From a virus: a stretch of DNA of 64,000 bases. The DNA is taken from positions 1 to 64,000 of the IMG/VR virus record IMGVR_UViG_3300037010_001749; one strand, given 5' to 3'. The translations under genes were made by a program, and so were the position numbers. Positions 50,077 through 56,443 of the stretch are shown here, in pieces. Under the pieces are notes generated by a model. The model searched no databases, was not told the origin of the DNA, and worked only from the letters and a program-made list of their open reading frames with translations. Within the stretch, counting starts at the first letter, position 1, and each line of letters begins with the position of its first letter.

Positions 50077-50310
50077 CCGTTCATTCGCCACCGCCACTGC
50101 ATCAAGCACACCCGGCTTCATCGCCAGTTCCAGCAGGCTGCCCATCATGCGCTTGCCGTGCGCCCGGTTGGCATCCAGTAGATCGATGTACTTCTTGCGA
50201 TACTGGTGAAGTTCTTCGTTTTCCTCGCGCAGCCGCTCTAGTTCGTGATGCATGTCCAGCACGTCGGCGGCCATCTGCACAGCCAGGGGCACTTTGTAGT
50301 CTCGCCTCAT
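50059..50310 (-). CDS. Cassette 12: hypothetical coiled-coil protein
   Basis: 83 residues with a heptad-like ELERLREENEELHQYRKKY segment at about 23-41. ATG 50310 overlaps the leader ORF stop (ATGA). The end is encoded by site K. Unknown. Confidence 0.68.
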   Translation of the reverse strand: MRRDYKVPLAVQMAADVLDMHHELERLREENEELHQYRKKYIDLLDANRAHGKRMMGSLLELAMKPGVLDAVAVANERTERSS

Positions 50311-50381
50311 CTCGTTTCTCCACCAACGGGCCTAACCCGTCGCTCAAGTTGAGAGCCAACGGCGCCAGCAGGCACCGTCAT
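50307..50381 (-). CDS. attC-encoded leader ORF, 24 residues
   Basis: ATG 50381 overlaps the stop of the upstream phage gene (ATGA) and uses the junction-element AAGGAGG. It reads MTVPAGAVGSQLERRV then RPVGGETR, homologous in style to the attC-encoded heads PAVGSQLVRGV. Its TGA overlaps the ATG of cassette 12, so it passes ribosomes from the phage operon into the array. Confidence 0.6.
   Translation of the reverse strand: MTVPAGAVGSQLERRVRPVGGETR
50330..50366 (+). repeat. attC half-site L, right edge of cassette array
   Basis: R'' GCCTAAC 50330-50336 and the left inner arm GAGAGCCAACGGCG are present; the right half with R' is missing. The phage gene at 50378 follows. This marks the right boundary of the array. 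Confidence 0.75.
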
Positions 50382-51289
50382 GCCGCCTCCTTAGCCTTGA
50401 GGAGGCCCAGTTGGTGGGCGATACCTTCGATCTCATCGAAGGCGATGTCATGGCAGCCGACCACGATATTGCCGTTGGTGCAGATCTTCGTCAACTCGTA
50501 GTGACCCAAGGTCATGCCTACCTCGTAGTCCTTCTTGCCCTTCATGACGCGCTGGATGACCGGCCAGAGCTTCTTCGCGTCTTCGACGGGGATGCTGGCG
50601 TGGCGGCTGGTCTGGATCATGAACGACGGCAAGTCCAGCCGCAGCATCGTCGGAAGATCCCGGCTGAGCGCTGGGCTCCCACTCCGCCGCCAGGCTGTAA
50701 TGGCGACGGCCTGCAGCCTCCGAAAGGCCTTGGCCTGCGACACTGCGCGGCGTTTCTCCGAGACGGCTTTCTTGGCCAGGTGCTCGCGGTGCTGCTCCGG
50801 GCTCCACGTCGCCGCATCGATCGGCTTGATACGGGCCTTGTGCTTCAGCAGCTTCGCAAACTGGTTGAAGTCGGCGGTGATCTGCGCCGCTTGGCTGAGG
50901 TAGACAGGCCGATTGCCGTCGGCCTTGGCGCGTAGGGCCTTGGCCAGCAGGTTGTCGACGAGGGCCTGAGTGCCTTCCGTGTCCGGCGCGTCGTGCTCCG
51001 GGTTCAGCACGGACACCTGCTTCAGGTGCCTGGTGGCGTGTCGTGCCTCCCAGACGTGCCTGTTTGTCGTGGAAGAATTCTTCTCCAGGTTGATGGCCAC
51101 CCAGCCGCCGGGTAAGTGGCGACCGATGCAGTAGTGCTTGCCGTAGCTGTAGAAGTAGTCGCCTTCGACGAAGGCCTGGATGACGCGGCCGCCGTTCATG
51201 CCGGGACGCTCGGGCATCCGAGCTTCAGCCTGCCGTTTGTGGGCCCAGATGTGGGCCAGTTCTTCCGAGTGGTTGTACACCGTCTTCAT
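50378..51289 (-). CDS. Conserved phage protein (DUF8033-like)
   Basis: 303 residues from ATG 51289 (ATGA). The N-terminal segment FVEGDYFYSYGKHYCIGRHL then SSTTNRHV matches a family seen in many phages, of unknown role. The C-terminal half is helical and basic. The last residues LLKAKEAA are encoded by the junction element at 50388. It is the phage gene interrupted from its old neighbour by the cassette array. Confidence 0.68.
   Translation of the reverse strand: MKTVYNHSEELAHIWAHKRQAEARMPERPGMNGGRVIQAFVEGDYFYSYGKHYCIGRHLPGGWVAINLEKNSSTTNRHVWEARHATRHLKQVSVLNPEHDAPDTEGTQALVDNLLAKALRAKADGNRPVYLSQAAQITADFNQFAKLLKHKARIKPIDAATWSPEQHREHLAKKAVSEKRRAVSQAKAFRRLQAVAITAWRRSGSPALSRDLPTMLRLDLPSFMIQTSRHASIPVEDAKKLWPVIQRVMKGKKDYEVGMTLGHYELTKICTNGNIVVGCHDIAFDEIEGIAHQLGLLKAKEAA
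50388..50403 (-). repeat. Stop/SD junction element 4, array entry
   Basis: TCCTTAG-CC-TTGAGGA, extended to CCTCC/GGAGG arms. It drives ATG 50381, now the attC leader ORF rather than a phage gene. Confidence 0.85.
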
Positions 51290-51540
51290 GCGATGAGTCC
51301 TCGTTGTCTTGCGTACTCGACCAGATGGGGTTGCCACTCAGCTTCGCTGTTGGCTGACCGACTATTGAAGCCGGCGAGGCGTGGAGCGGTCAGGTAACCC
51401 GACTCGATCTCCTCGTTGATGGCCTCGACATCAAGGCTGAAAATCTCGCGCCCCCTCGGGGTGCTGAGGCTGGCGTATCCGTCGCCTCGTTCAAACCACA
51501 CGCTGGCCACGTACTCGTGGTCAGCGATCTTCTTTGCCAT
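51286..51540 (-). CDS. Hypothetical protein
   Basis: 84 residues, alpha/beta (VASVWFERGDGYASLSTP, INEEIESGYLTAPRL). ATG 51540 is 6-7 bases after the CTAAGGAG of the element at 51547. Unknown. Confidence 0.65.
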   Translation of the reverse strand: MAKKIADHEYVASVWFERGDGYASLSTPRGREIFSLDVEAINEEIESGYLTAPRLAGFNSRSANSEAEWQPHLVEYARQRGLIA

Positions 51541-51546
51541 GGCGGC

Positions 51547-51562
51547 TCCTTAGGGCTAGAGA
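51547..51562 (-). repeat. Stop/SD junction element 5
   Basis: TCCTTAG-GG-CTAGAGA; AAGGAG for the gene starting at 51540. Confidence 0.85.
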
Positions 51563-51604
51563 ACCCGGCCGATGCGGTCCTGGCCTTTGATCTTGATGGC
51601 CATG

Positions 51605-51880
51605 TCAGTACAGGTTCTCGCTGTACAGCGTCCCATCGTTGGCATCGTCGCCACCGCAGCGGCGGACGATCTGGCCTGCCGCTTCGGCAACCTTCCAGGC
51701 CACCGTCCGAGACATGAACACACCGTGCTGGTCGATGAAGCCCTGCTCCTCTTTCGGGTCATGCGGAGTGAAGGCCTGCACGAGTCGCCACTGGTCGCGC
51801 ATCACCAGGTCCCAGTGCCGGGCGCCGACCAGCATGTGGTAGTCGCCGATCTTGGTGGCCGCGCAAACGACGCGTCTCAT
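51605..51880 (-). CDS. Hypothetical protein
   Basis: 91 residues from ATG 51880 (ATGA). Segments HMLVGARHWDLVMRDQWRLV and DQHGVFMSRTVAWKVAEAAGQ match a small conserved phage family in style. Cys at the start and CGGDDANDGTLYSENLY at the end. Unknown role. Confidence 0.65.
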   Translation of the reverse strand: MRRVVCAATKIGDYHMLVGARHWDLVMRDQWRLVQAFTPHDPKEEQGFIDQHGVFMSRTVAWKVAEAAGQIVRRCGGDDANDGTLYSENLY

Positions 51881-52092
51881 CGCACACCTGACAGGTTCTC
51901 GTACTCTTCGACGCCCATGATGACGCACTCGATGACAGCCAGGCCGTCTCGAAGCCACATCGGGCACTCGCGCTTGGCCTGCTGCCCGTCTTCCTCCGTC
52001 AGGTGGAACTGGTTCGCACCCTTCTCGAAGCCCAGCGGCTTGCCGGCGCGATCCTTCTGCATGGCCACCCACACTTGAGTCGGCGCCGTCAC
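51877..52092 (-). CDS. Hypothetical protein
   Basis: 71 residues, GTG 52092 overlapping the upstream stop (GTGA). Has VWVAMQKDRAGKPLGFEKG and an ending IECVIMGVEEYENL. Unknown. Confidence 0.62.
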   Translation of the reverse strand: MTAPTQVWVAMQKDRAGKPLGFEKGANQFHLTEEDGQQAKRECPMWLRDGLAVIECVIMGVEEYENLSGVR

Positions 52093-52271
52093 TTCAGCAC
52101 ACCTGCAATCTTGGCGTACTTCTCGAGCAGTTCCGGGAACGCATCTTCGATGCGCCGGATGCTGTCGTCGTCAGCCACGAGGTAGGCCTCGGCCAACTTG
52201 GCGGCGAACCCTCCGCCGTAGGCTCGCATCACCCGGATGATGTCCAGGCGGTCGTTCAGTTCGTAGTGCAT
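52089..52271 (-). CDS. Small helical protein
   Basis: 60 residues, helical and acidic (KLAEAYLVADDDSIRRIEDA). ATG 52271, 6-7 bases after the element at 52278. Unknown. Confidence 0.65.
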   Translation of the reverse strand: MHYELNDRLDIIRVMRAYGGGFAAKLAEAYLVADDDSIRRIEDAFPELLEKYAKIAGVLK

Positions 52272-52277
52272 GACGCC

Positions 52278-52293
52278 TCCTTAGCGCTGAGGA
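52278..52293 (-). repeat. Stop/SD junction element 6
   Basis: TCCTTAG-CG-CTGAGGA. Its TAA (52281-52283) stops the upstream gene (LAPQR end) and AAGGAGG drives ATG 52271. Confidence 0.9.
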
Positions 52294-52544
52294 GCCAAGG
52301 TATAGAAGCGGACCGCCGCATCGCGGCGCCAGGCATCCAGCAGTTCACCGTCAGCGCCGGGATACTTCTGGACCTTGTCGCCCACCCAGGCCCGCTGCAG
52401 GTTCTCCTTCAGACGTTCCGCCTGAACTGGGTCAGCAAAGCGCGACACCGTGAGCAACTCGTTGGGCGGGTCGCACACGACGGTGTACAGCGTCGGGTGG
52501 TAGAGCGGCGGGATACCCGCCTTCTGCTGATGCCACGTGCTCAA
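52281..52544 (-). CDS. Hypothetical protein
   Basis: 87 residues from TTG 52544 (AAGGAGG 7 bases upstream). Beta-rich middle (TLYTVVCDPPNELLTVSRF), then a QAERLKENLQRAW helix; ends APQR at the element stop. Unknown. Confidence 0.6.
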   Translation of the reverse strand: MSTWHQQKAGIPPLYHPTLYTVVCDPPNELLTVSRFADPVQAERLKENLQRAWVGDKVQKYPGADGELLDAWRRDAAVRFYTLAPQR

Positions 52545-52753
52545 GCTCGATCCTCCTTAGCGTTGAGGGCGTTGGCGATAACCTGGGCCTGCCCCATGCC
52601 GGAGCACTCGCAGACGACCTGGTTTCCGTACCAGTCGTCGCCTGCCTCTCGTGCGTACGGCGGCGGGTCGATGTTCGTGTCCACCACTGAGGCATCAAAG
52701 CAGCAGGCATGGCCGAGGATGCTGCGCTCCACAGCCTTGTACCGCGGCGTCAT
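52541..52753 (-). CDS. Hypothetical protein
   Basis: 70 residues. Contains CCFDASVVDTNIDPPPYARE and ends IANALNAKEDRA, where LNAKE is the translated junction element. ATG 52753 overlaps the upstream stop (ATGA). Unknown. Confidence 0.62.
   Translation of the reverse strand: MTPRYKAVERSILGHACCFDASVVDTNIDPPPYAREAGDDWYGNQVVCECSGMGQAQVIANALNAKEDRA
52554..52569 (-). repeat. Stop/SD junction element 7
   Basis: TCCTTAG-CG-TTGAGGG; AAGGAGG for TTG 52544. Confidence 0.85.
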
Positions 52754-53124
52754 GTCACCTCCCGCAAGGTGGCCTTGTCGCGCAAGTCAGCACGCCACTG
52801 CTCGGCCCAGCTGGTCAAGTCTGGGATGTGCTCACGGACAAGCTCGCACACCATGTCCGCGAAGTAGCCTGCGGCGCAGCGCTGCCAGAACTCATCGGCG
52901 TTGCCGTAGCAACACGCGCCCAGGCTTTCCTCGCCCAGCATCTCGCCACGGTGCCATAGGCTCACGTCGGCGTTGAACCAGGCGAAGTCCTCGATCTCGC
53001 GGTACTGCTGCGGCGTCCACCCGCACTCCTTCACGAAATGCCGGTGCATGCTGACCGACTCTTCCGGAGGAGCATCGAAGCAAATCATGTAGTCGGTGCC
53101 AGGGATCACAAGCACTGGTTTCAT
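52750..53124 (-). CDS. Hypothetical protein
   Basis: 124 residues, beta start (MKPVLVIPGTDYMICFDAP) and many aromatic and acidic residues. ATG 53124 overlaps the upstream stop (ATGA). Unknown. Confidence 0.62.
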   Translation of the reverse strand: MKPVLVIPGTDYMICFDAPPEESVSMHRHFVKECGWTPQQYREIEDFAWFNADVSLWHRGEMLGEESLGACCYGNADEFWQRCAAGYFADMVCELVREHIPDLTSWAEQWRADLRDKATLREVT

Positions 53125-53372
53125 TTCTGCCTTTCAGCGAGGCCAGAGGCTGCGGCGGCTTCCGCATGCTCCAGCGAACCCAGGTAGCTGCGGCCTTCAA
53201 TGGCGCGCAGTTCGGTCAGGCGGTCGCCCAACTCCTTAGCCCTGAGGAATTCGTCCCCGGCCAGCCGGCTGCCCAGCGCCTTCAGGATCAGCAGTGTGTC
53301 GAACTTGTTGAGTTCGAAGATCCAGTTGGGCTTGAGGTGCAGTTGCGGCTTGTCGATTCGTTCACCGTTCAT
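53121..53372 (-). CDS. Hypothetical protein
   Basis: 83 residues, mostly helical (DTLLILKALGSRLAGDEFL, LGDRLTELRAIE). A junction element lies inside the coding region (53233), read as FLRAKEL, perhaps marking an old fusion of two genes. Unknown. Confidence 0.6.
   Translation of the reverse strand: MNGERIDKPQLHLKPNWIFELNKFDTLLILKALGSRLAGDEFLRAKELGDRLTELRAIEGRSYLGSLEHAEAAAASGLAERQK
53233..53248 (-). repeat. Stop/SD junction element 8, internal
   Basis: TCCTTAG-CC-CTGAGGA within a coding region, in a frame without a stop. A TTG follows the AAGGAG directly; no obvious restart gene. Confidence 0.6.
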
Positions 53373-53713
53373 CGGCTATCCCTCATCTTGTCCACGTTGA
53401 AGCGCTTGATCCAGCGCTCGATGATCGTGTCGCACACGCCCAGGCCATCCAGCAGCCCATCGAGGTCTTCCGCACGCAGGCATAGGCTGACGTGCCCGTA
53501 ACTCTCGTGGCTTTCGATACCCCGCTCCGGATCACCCTTGAACGCCTCGTCGAGCATGTCAATCAGCTGAGTGACGTAGTAGCCACCTGGCTGCTGATTG
53601 CGCTCTTCGGCGTCACGCAGCACAAACTCCAGCCGGTGCCCATGCCAGGTCTTGACGTTGAGCCAGCCGTCGACGTGGGTCAGCTCAGCATAGATGTCGT
53701 CGTCGTCGCTCAC
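53369..53713 (-). CDS. Hypothetical acidic protein
   Basis: 114 residues, GTG 53713 (GTGA overlap). Segments HGHRLEFVLRDAEERNQQPG and VCDTIIERWIKRFNVDKM; acidic ends. Unknown. Confidence 0.62.
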   Translation of the reverse strand: MSDDDDIYAELTHVDGWLNVKTWHGHRLEFVLRDAEERNQQPGGYYVTQLIDMLDEAFKGDPERGIESHESYGHVSLCLRAEDLDGLLDGLGVCDTIIERWIKRFNVDKMRDSR

Positions 53714-53916
53714 AGCTTCTCCGCCACCAAGCCAGCGAGCATCGTGCGCATGGCCTGGGTGTAGCCCATCAGGTAGAGATCGCCGTTCTCCTTAGCGTTG
53801 AGTATGATGTTGTCCAGGCCCTGGAACATCGATTCGATGCGGTAGTCATCGACTAGCCGGTTGCGCCGTCGGCGGTCAGGCCGCTCGATCCCTTGATTGT
53901 CGGTGTAGTAGTCCAT
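53710..53916 (-). CDS. Small protein with Arg-rich patch
   Basis: 68 residues from ATG 53916. A basic run RPDRRRRNRL near residue 12 and an internal junction element (53789) read as LNAKE. Possible nucleic-acid binding; unknown. Confidence 0.6.
   Translation of the reverse strand: MDYYTDNQGIERPDRRRRNRLVDDYRIESMFQGLDNIILNAKENGDLYLMGYTQAMRTMLAGLVAEKL
53789..53804 (-). repeat. Stop/SD junction element 9, internal
   Basis: TCCTTAG-CG-TTGAGTA inside the coding region, encoding LNAKE; weak right arm on the + strand. Confidence 0.5.
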
Positions 53917-53917
53917 G

Positions 53918-54172
53918 TCAGGTCTCCACGATTCGTGCGTCCCAGCCGTAGGCGATACTCTCGCCTCCCTTGGACAGCATGTTGAACATCTGCTTGATGT
54001 CATCGAGCACGTCATTTGGGTCACGCAGCATCTCGCCTTCCTCGGACGGGAGAAGCGTGACCATGATGTGCACGGGCTTCGCCCGCGGCTCGCCATCATC
54101 GGGGCCATCGGCCCCGGCACGCTCGAAAGGCTCGTGGCTGTCGCAGCCGTCGTCGTACTCTTCAGGGAGCAT
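53918..54172 (-). CDS. Hypothetical acidic protein
   Basis: 84 residues, acidic start (MLPEEYDDGCDSHEPFERAG) and a VHIMVTLLPSEEGEML strand. ATG 54172 overlaps the upstream stop by one base. Unknown. Confidence 0.62.
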   Translation of the reverse strand: MLPEEYDDGCDSHEPFERAGADGPDDGEPRAKPVHIMVTLLPSEEGEMLRDPNDVLDDIKQMFNMLSKGGESIAYGWDARIVET

Positions 54173-54426
54173 CAGCTTTCCTCGGGTGCAGCGTAGAGCT
54201 GCTCAACGACAAGGTCCTGGGGCCGGGCCAGCGGCGGTTGGGTGTAACGCCAATGTTGCGACTCATCGGAGTTCTTCCAGAACCAGCGCGTGCCTGCGTA
54301 ATACGTCAAGGGGCTCGCCTGAAAGGCGGCCTGCAGCATTGCTCCATAACCATCTTCTTCAACCGCCTCCATGGCGTCGAGCATCGCTCGTGTCGCCACG
54401 GTGGGCACCAGCTTCCAGTGGGTCAC
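54172..54426 (-). CDS. Hypothetical protein
   Basis: 84 residues from GTG 54426 (GTGA). MTHWKLVPTVATRAMLDAME, then YYAGTRWFWKN; Trp-rich and acidic. Matches the style of small conserved phage proteins beginning 'W.LVP'. Unknown. Confidence 0.65.
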   Translation of the reverse strand: MTHWKLVPTVATRAMLDAMEAVEEDGYGAMLQAAFQASPLTYYAGTRWFWKNSDESQHWRYTQPPLARPQDLVVEQLYAAPEES

Positions 54427-54659
54427 AGGTCCACCTCGCGCCCATCGGGCATGATCAGCGTGGTCTCGGTGCTGATACCGAGCACCGCGTCGAGGATCTT
54501 GAGGCTGTAGCTGGGCAGGGCCGGCGCCACGAGATTTTCGAGCGTCTCGTGCAGGGTTTCCACGTGGTCGTCCTGGTTGGGGTCGAAGTCGTCGGGCACT
54601 TCGACCTCGAACGTCTCGCGCTCCCAGACGGCCTGGTCGCGTTGGATTCGGATCTTCAT
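54423..54659 (-). CDS. Small beta-rich phage protein
   Basis: 78 residues, IRIQRDQAVWERETFEVEVP then an acidic loop and TTLIMPDGREVDL. Style similar to the 53-residue protein at 44434. Coupled on both sides. Unknown. Confidence 0.65.
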   Translation of the reverse strand: MKIRIQRDQAVWERETFEVEVPDDFDPNQDDHVETLHETLENLVAPALPSYSLKILDAVLGISTETTLIMPDGREVDL

Positions 54660-54770
54660 TCAATGCCTCCAAACAAAGCCGTCTTCGGTGAGGAAGCCGC
54701 CGCCGATGCCACGTTCGGTGTAGGCGCCTTGCAGGGCGTACTCGAGGACGTCAAGCTGGGTGAGTCTCAC
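54660..54770 (-). CDS. Small hypothetical protein, 36 residues
   Basis: GTG 54770, overlapping the upstream gene by 20 bases; the stop directly abuts the next ATG. Reads MRLTQLDVLEYALQGAYTER and ends GFVWRH. Looks like a real small phage domain; start uncertain. Confidence 0.55.
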   Translation of the reverse strand: MRLTQLDVLEYALQGAYTERGIGGGFLTEDGFVWRH

Positions 54771-54957
54771 CGCCCGGCTCCTTCGCGTCCTGGTACATCG
54801 GGCACGACGGCGTCAGGCCGTCACAGTTTTCGCGAATCAGACGCCGACGGACTTCCGCGTAGCCGTCGCTCATGGCGCAATAGCTGTCGCCGTCCTGATC
54901 TGCGTCTCGGTAGGGGCATCGCCCGCACTCGGTCACAAAGAAGCTGAAGCCCTTCAC
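54751..54957 (-). CDS. Cys-rich small protein
   Basis: 68 residues, GTG 54957 (GTGA). Five Cys (TECGRCPYRD, SYCAMS, NCDGLTPSCPMY) suggest a zinc site. Unknown. Confidence 0.62.
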   Translation of the reverse strand: MKGFSFFVTECGRCPYRDADQDGDSYCAMSDGYAEVRRRLIRENCDGLTPSCPMYQDAKEPGGETHPA

Positions 54958-55175
54958 AGCAGCCTCGCTACTTCAAGGCGAAACTGGTCAATCATCCTGG
55001 TAACGTGCCAGGTGATCGGTAGCACGTCATCGACGCGCCACCATGAGCCGGCCCTGATCTTCTTCGGCGTGAAGCCCCAGGCCTCGATGTCCTGCGCCTT
55101 CATCACGAAGGGCAGGGCCGCGTTGAGTTCGGCGGTGCTCACGTAGAGCACACCGTCGATCATTTCAGTCTTCAA
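54954..55175 (-). CDS. Hypothetical protein
   Basis: 73 residues from TTG 55175 with AAGGAGG 4 bases upstream from the element at 55182. LYVSTAELNAALPFVMKAQ then a GSWWRVDDVL segment reads like a small HTH/Xis-type domain. Unknown. Confidence 0.6.
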   Translation of the reverse strand: MKTEMIDGVLYVSTAELNAALPFVMKAQDIEAWGFTPKKIRAGSWWRVDDVLPITWHVTRMIDQFRLEVARLL

Positions 55176-55181
55176 AGGACC

Positions 55182-55197
55182 TCCTTAGGGCTGAGGA
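55182..55197 (-). repeat. Stop/SD junction element 10
   Basis: TCCTTAG-GG-CTGAGGA; AAGGAGG for TTG 55175. Confidence 0.88.
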
Positions 55198-55368
55198 TCA
55201 GGCAAAGCGCTGGGCGCTCTCTCGGTACCAGACATACTCTTCTTGGGCCCAGATCCAGTCTGGGTAGCCAAGGCACTTGACGGCTTGCCAGATTTCCTCG
55301 CAAGCCCCGGCCTGGCCTTCAGCGTAGGCCTTGACGTATTCGGCGTACACCTCCTCGGGTACGTCCAT
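55198..55368 (-). CDS. Hypothetical protein
   Basis: 56 residues from ATG 55368 (TGATG overlap). Helical and acidic (EEVYAEYVKAYAEGQAGACE), Trp/Tyr-rich end. Unknown. Confidence 0.6.
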   Translation of the reverse strand: MDVPEEVYAEYVKAYAEGQAGACEEIWQAVKCLGYPDWIWAQEEYVWYRESAQRFA

Positions 55369-55574
55369 CACTGCAGTTTCGCCAACTGTTGCTTGCCCAG
55401 CGTAGTCAACCACAGCTTGCCCGCTGAGTCCACCGTGATGTACCTCAGGTCATCGAAGTAGGTGGCCCACAGCCGCGGGCCCACCGGATCGAAATCGTCG
55501 AAGAAGATGACCTTGGTGGCACCGCCACCAGTGTTGTGCACGTACTGCAGCACCTGCTTTTGGAATGTGCTCAT
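55368..55574 (-). CDS. Hypothetical protein
   Basis: 68 residues; beta-rich (TKVIFFDDFDPVG, RYITVDSAGKLWLT). ATG 55574 follows the element at 55581. Unknown. Confidence 0.62.
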   Translation of the reverse strand: MSTFQKQVLQYVHNTGGGATKVIFFDDFDPVGPRLWATYFDDLRYITVDSAGKLWLTTLGKQQLAKLQ

Positions 55575-55810
55575 CCCGCCTCCTTAGCGTTAGGGAGCCG
55601 CCGGTGCTCCTGCCGGTCGTCTTTCAGCCGCTTCTCGACCCGGTCACCAGTCCCGCCGTTGACGGCGATGTGCACAAGGCCGTCGACCCAGGGCTCGCAG
55701 TAGAAGCTGACCGTGTTGGCCACCAGGATGGCGGCCAGGCGTTGGGCCGTGGCCTCATGCATCTCGAAGATGGCGACCCCATCGGGACCACCCTTGATGA
55801 GCAGGGCCAC
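55571..55810 (-). CDS. Hypothetical protein
   Basis: 79 residues from GTG 55810, just after the upstream TGA. DGVAIFEMHEATAQRLAAIL is a strand-helix unit; it ends LPNAKEAG, with NAKE read from the element. Unknown. Confidence 0.6.
   Translation of the reverse strand: MALLIKGGPDGVAIFEMHEATAQRLAAILVANTVSFYCEPWVDGLVHIAVNGGTGDRVEKRLKDDRQEHRRLPNAKEAG
55581..55596 (-). repeat. Stop/SD junction element 11
   Basis: TCCTTAG-CG-TTAGGGA; AAGGAGG for ATG 55574. Confidence 0.88.
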
Positions 55811-55811
55811 G

Positions 55812-56252
55812 TCAGTCCCCCGGCGTGTCGCTGCTGGGCGCGTCGTAGCTGGCGTCGGCACCACCGCCGCCGAAGTCACCACCGCCGCCGGACTCAATTC
55901 CGTCGGTGCCGCCGAAGCCCACGGTCGGACGGCCTGTGCCCTCGGGAATCTCGGGGCTGTCCTGGATCGCATCGACGATCAAGCTGCCCACAGCCATGGC
56001 CTCGGTAGGCAGTGCGCCGACTGCCGGCGGCGCCCAGTGAAGCTCCAGCGCCTCGGGGTAGAAGGTTCTGCCATAGCATTCGGCATAGTGCGTCACGTAA
56101 ACACGGCCCGAACTGCTGGCGTTGTTCGGCGCGCTGGCGTCGTCCAGGCGCCAGACGTCACCCCACTTGTCAGTGATCCGCTGGCCGGCCACAACAGGCT
56201 TGAACCACTTGTCCAGCAGCGTATAAGTGCCGTTGTACCCTTGCTTTTCCAT
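55812..56252 (-). CDS. Hypothetical protein with Gly/Asp-rich tail
   Basis: 146 residues. The N-terminal domain has YTLLDKWFKPVVAGQRITDK, then GDVWRL; the last 35 residues are Gly/Asp/Ser-rich and probably disordered. ATG 56252 is preceded by the element at 56262. Unknown. Confidence 0.62.
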   Translation of the reverse strand: MEKQGYNGTYTLLDKWFKPVVAGQRITDKWGDVWRLDDASAPNNASSSGRVYVTHYAECYGRTFYPEALELHWAPPAVGALPTEAMAVGSLIVDAIQDSPEIPEGTGRPTVGFGGTDGIESGGGGDFGGGGADASYDAPSSDTPGD

Positions 56253-56261
56253 GTCTGACTC

Positions 56262-56277
56262 TCCTTAGTCCTGGGGA
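56262..56277 (-). repeat. Stop/SD junction element 12
   Basis: TCCTTAG-TC-CTGGGGA. TAA (56265-56267) ends the frameshifted gene upstream; AAGGAG drives ATG 56252. Confidence 0.9.
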
Positions 56278-56419
56278 ACGTAATTCTTGAAAAAGACCCG
56301 GCCATAGCTCTGACTCGGGACCTCATCGGGAAACGCGCTGCGGCTTCCGCAGCGATCTTGGTTGGGTAGAGCACGTCGCGCAAGTCTTGCACGCGCCAAA
56401 GATCCACGACATCAGGCAT
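56265..56419 (-). pseudogene. Small gene with apparent one-base frameshift
   Basis: From ATG 56419 the frame reads MPDVVDLWRVQDLRDVLYPT then KIAAEAAAR, after which the natural continuation (FPDEVPSQSYGRVFFKNYVP, QD, stop) is in another frame and ends exactly at the TAA of the junction element. One extra base near 56335 would join them. A perfect 7-bp hairpin, GCTGCGG-AAG-CCGCAGC on the coding strand, lies immediately upstream of the shift point. Either a disabling indel or recoding. Confidence 0.6.
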
Positions 56420-56443
56420 CGCCTACGTGGCGCAAGTAATCAG

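Larger units (their letters stand above)
44622..50336 (+). mobile_element. Integron-type gene-cassette array (CALIN-like), 12 cassettes
   Basis: Eleven complete attC sites (70-120 bp each) plus an edge half-site at each end separate about twelve short inserts. Each attC has an R'' box (RYYYAAC-like), inner inverted repeats and an R' box (GTTRRRY-like). The R'' box usually complements the R' box at the start of its own cassette (GCATAAC with GTTATGC, GGCTAAC with GTTAGCC, CCCTAAC with GTTAGGG, GCCGAAC with GTTCGGC), which is the rule for cassettes inserted as circles. No integron integrase gene lies in the window. All genes are on the - strand, opposite to attC polarity and the same as the phage early operon. 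Confidence 0.9.

Noticed and set aside
44622-50336. CRISPR array
   Set aside because: Repeat units are 70-120 bp, imperfect and separated by coding inserts of 200-900 bp, unlike CRISPR repeats and spacers.
51556-51603. 15-residue ORF MAIKIKGQDRIGRVL before a junction element
   Set aside because: It is close behind the upstream stop but too short, with no overlap, to support as a gene.
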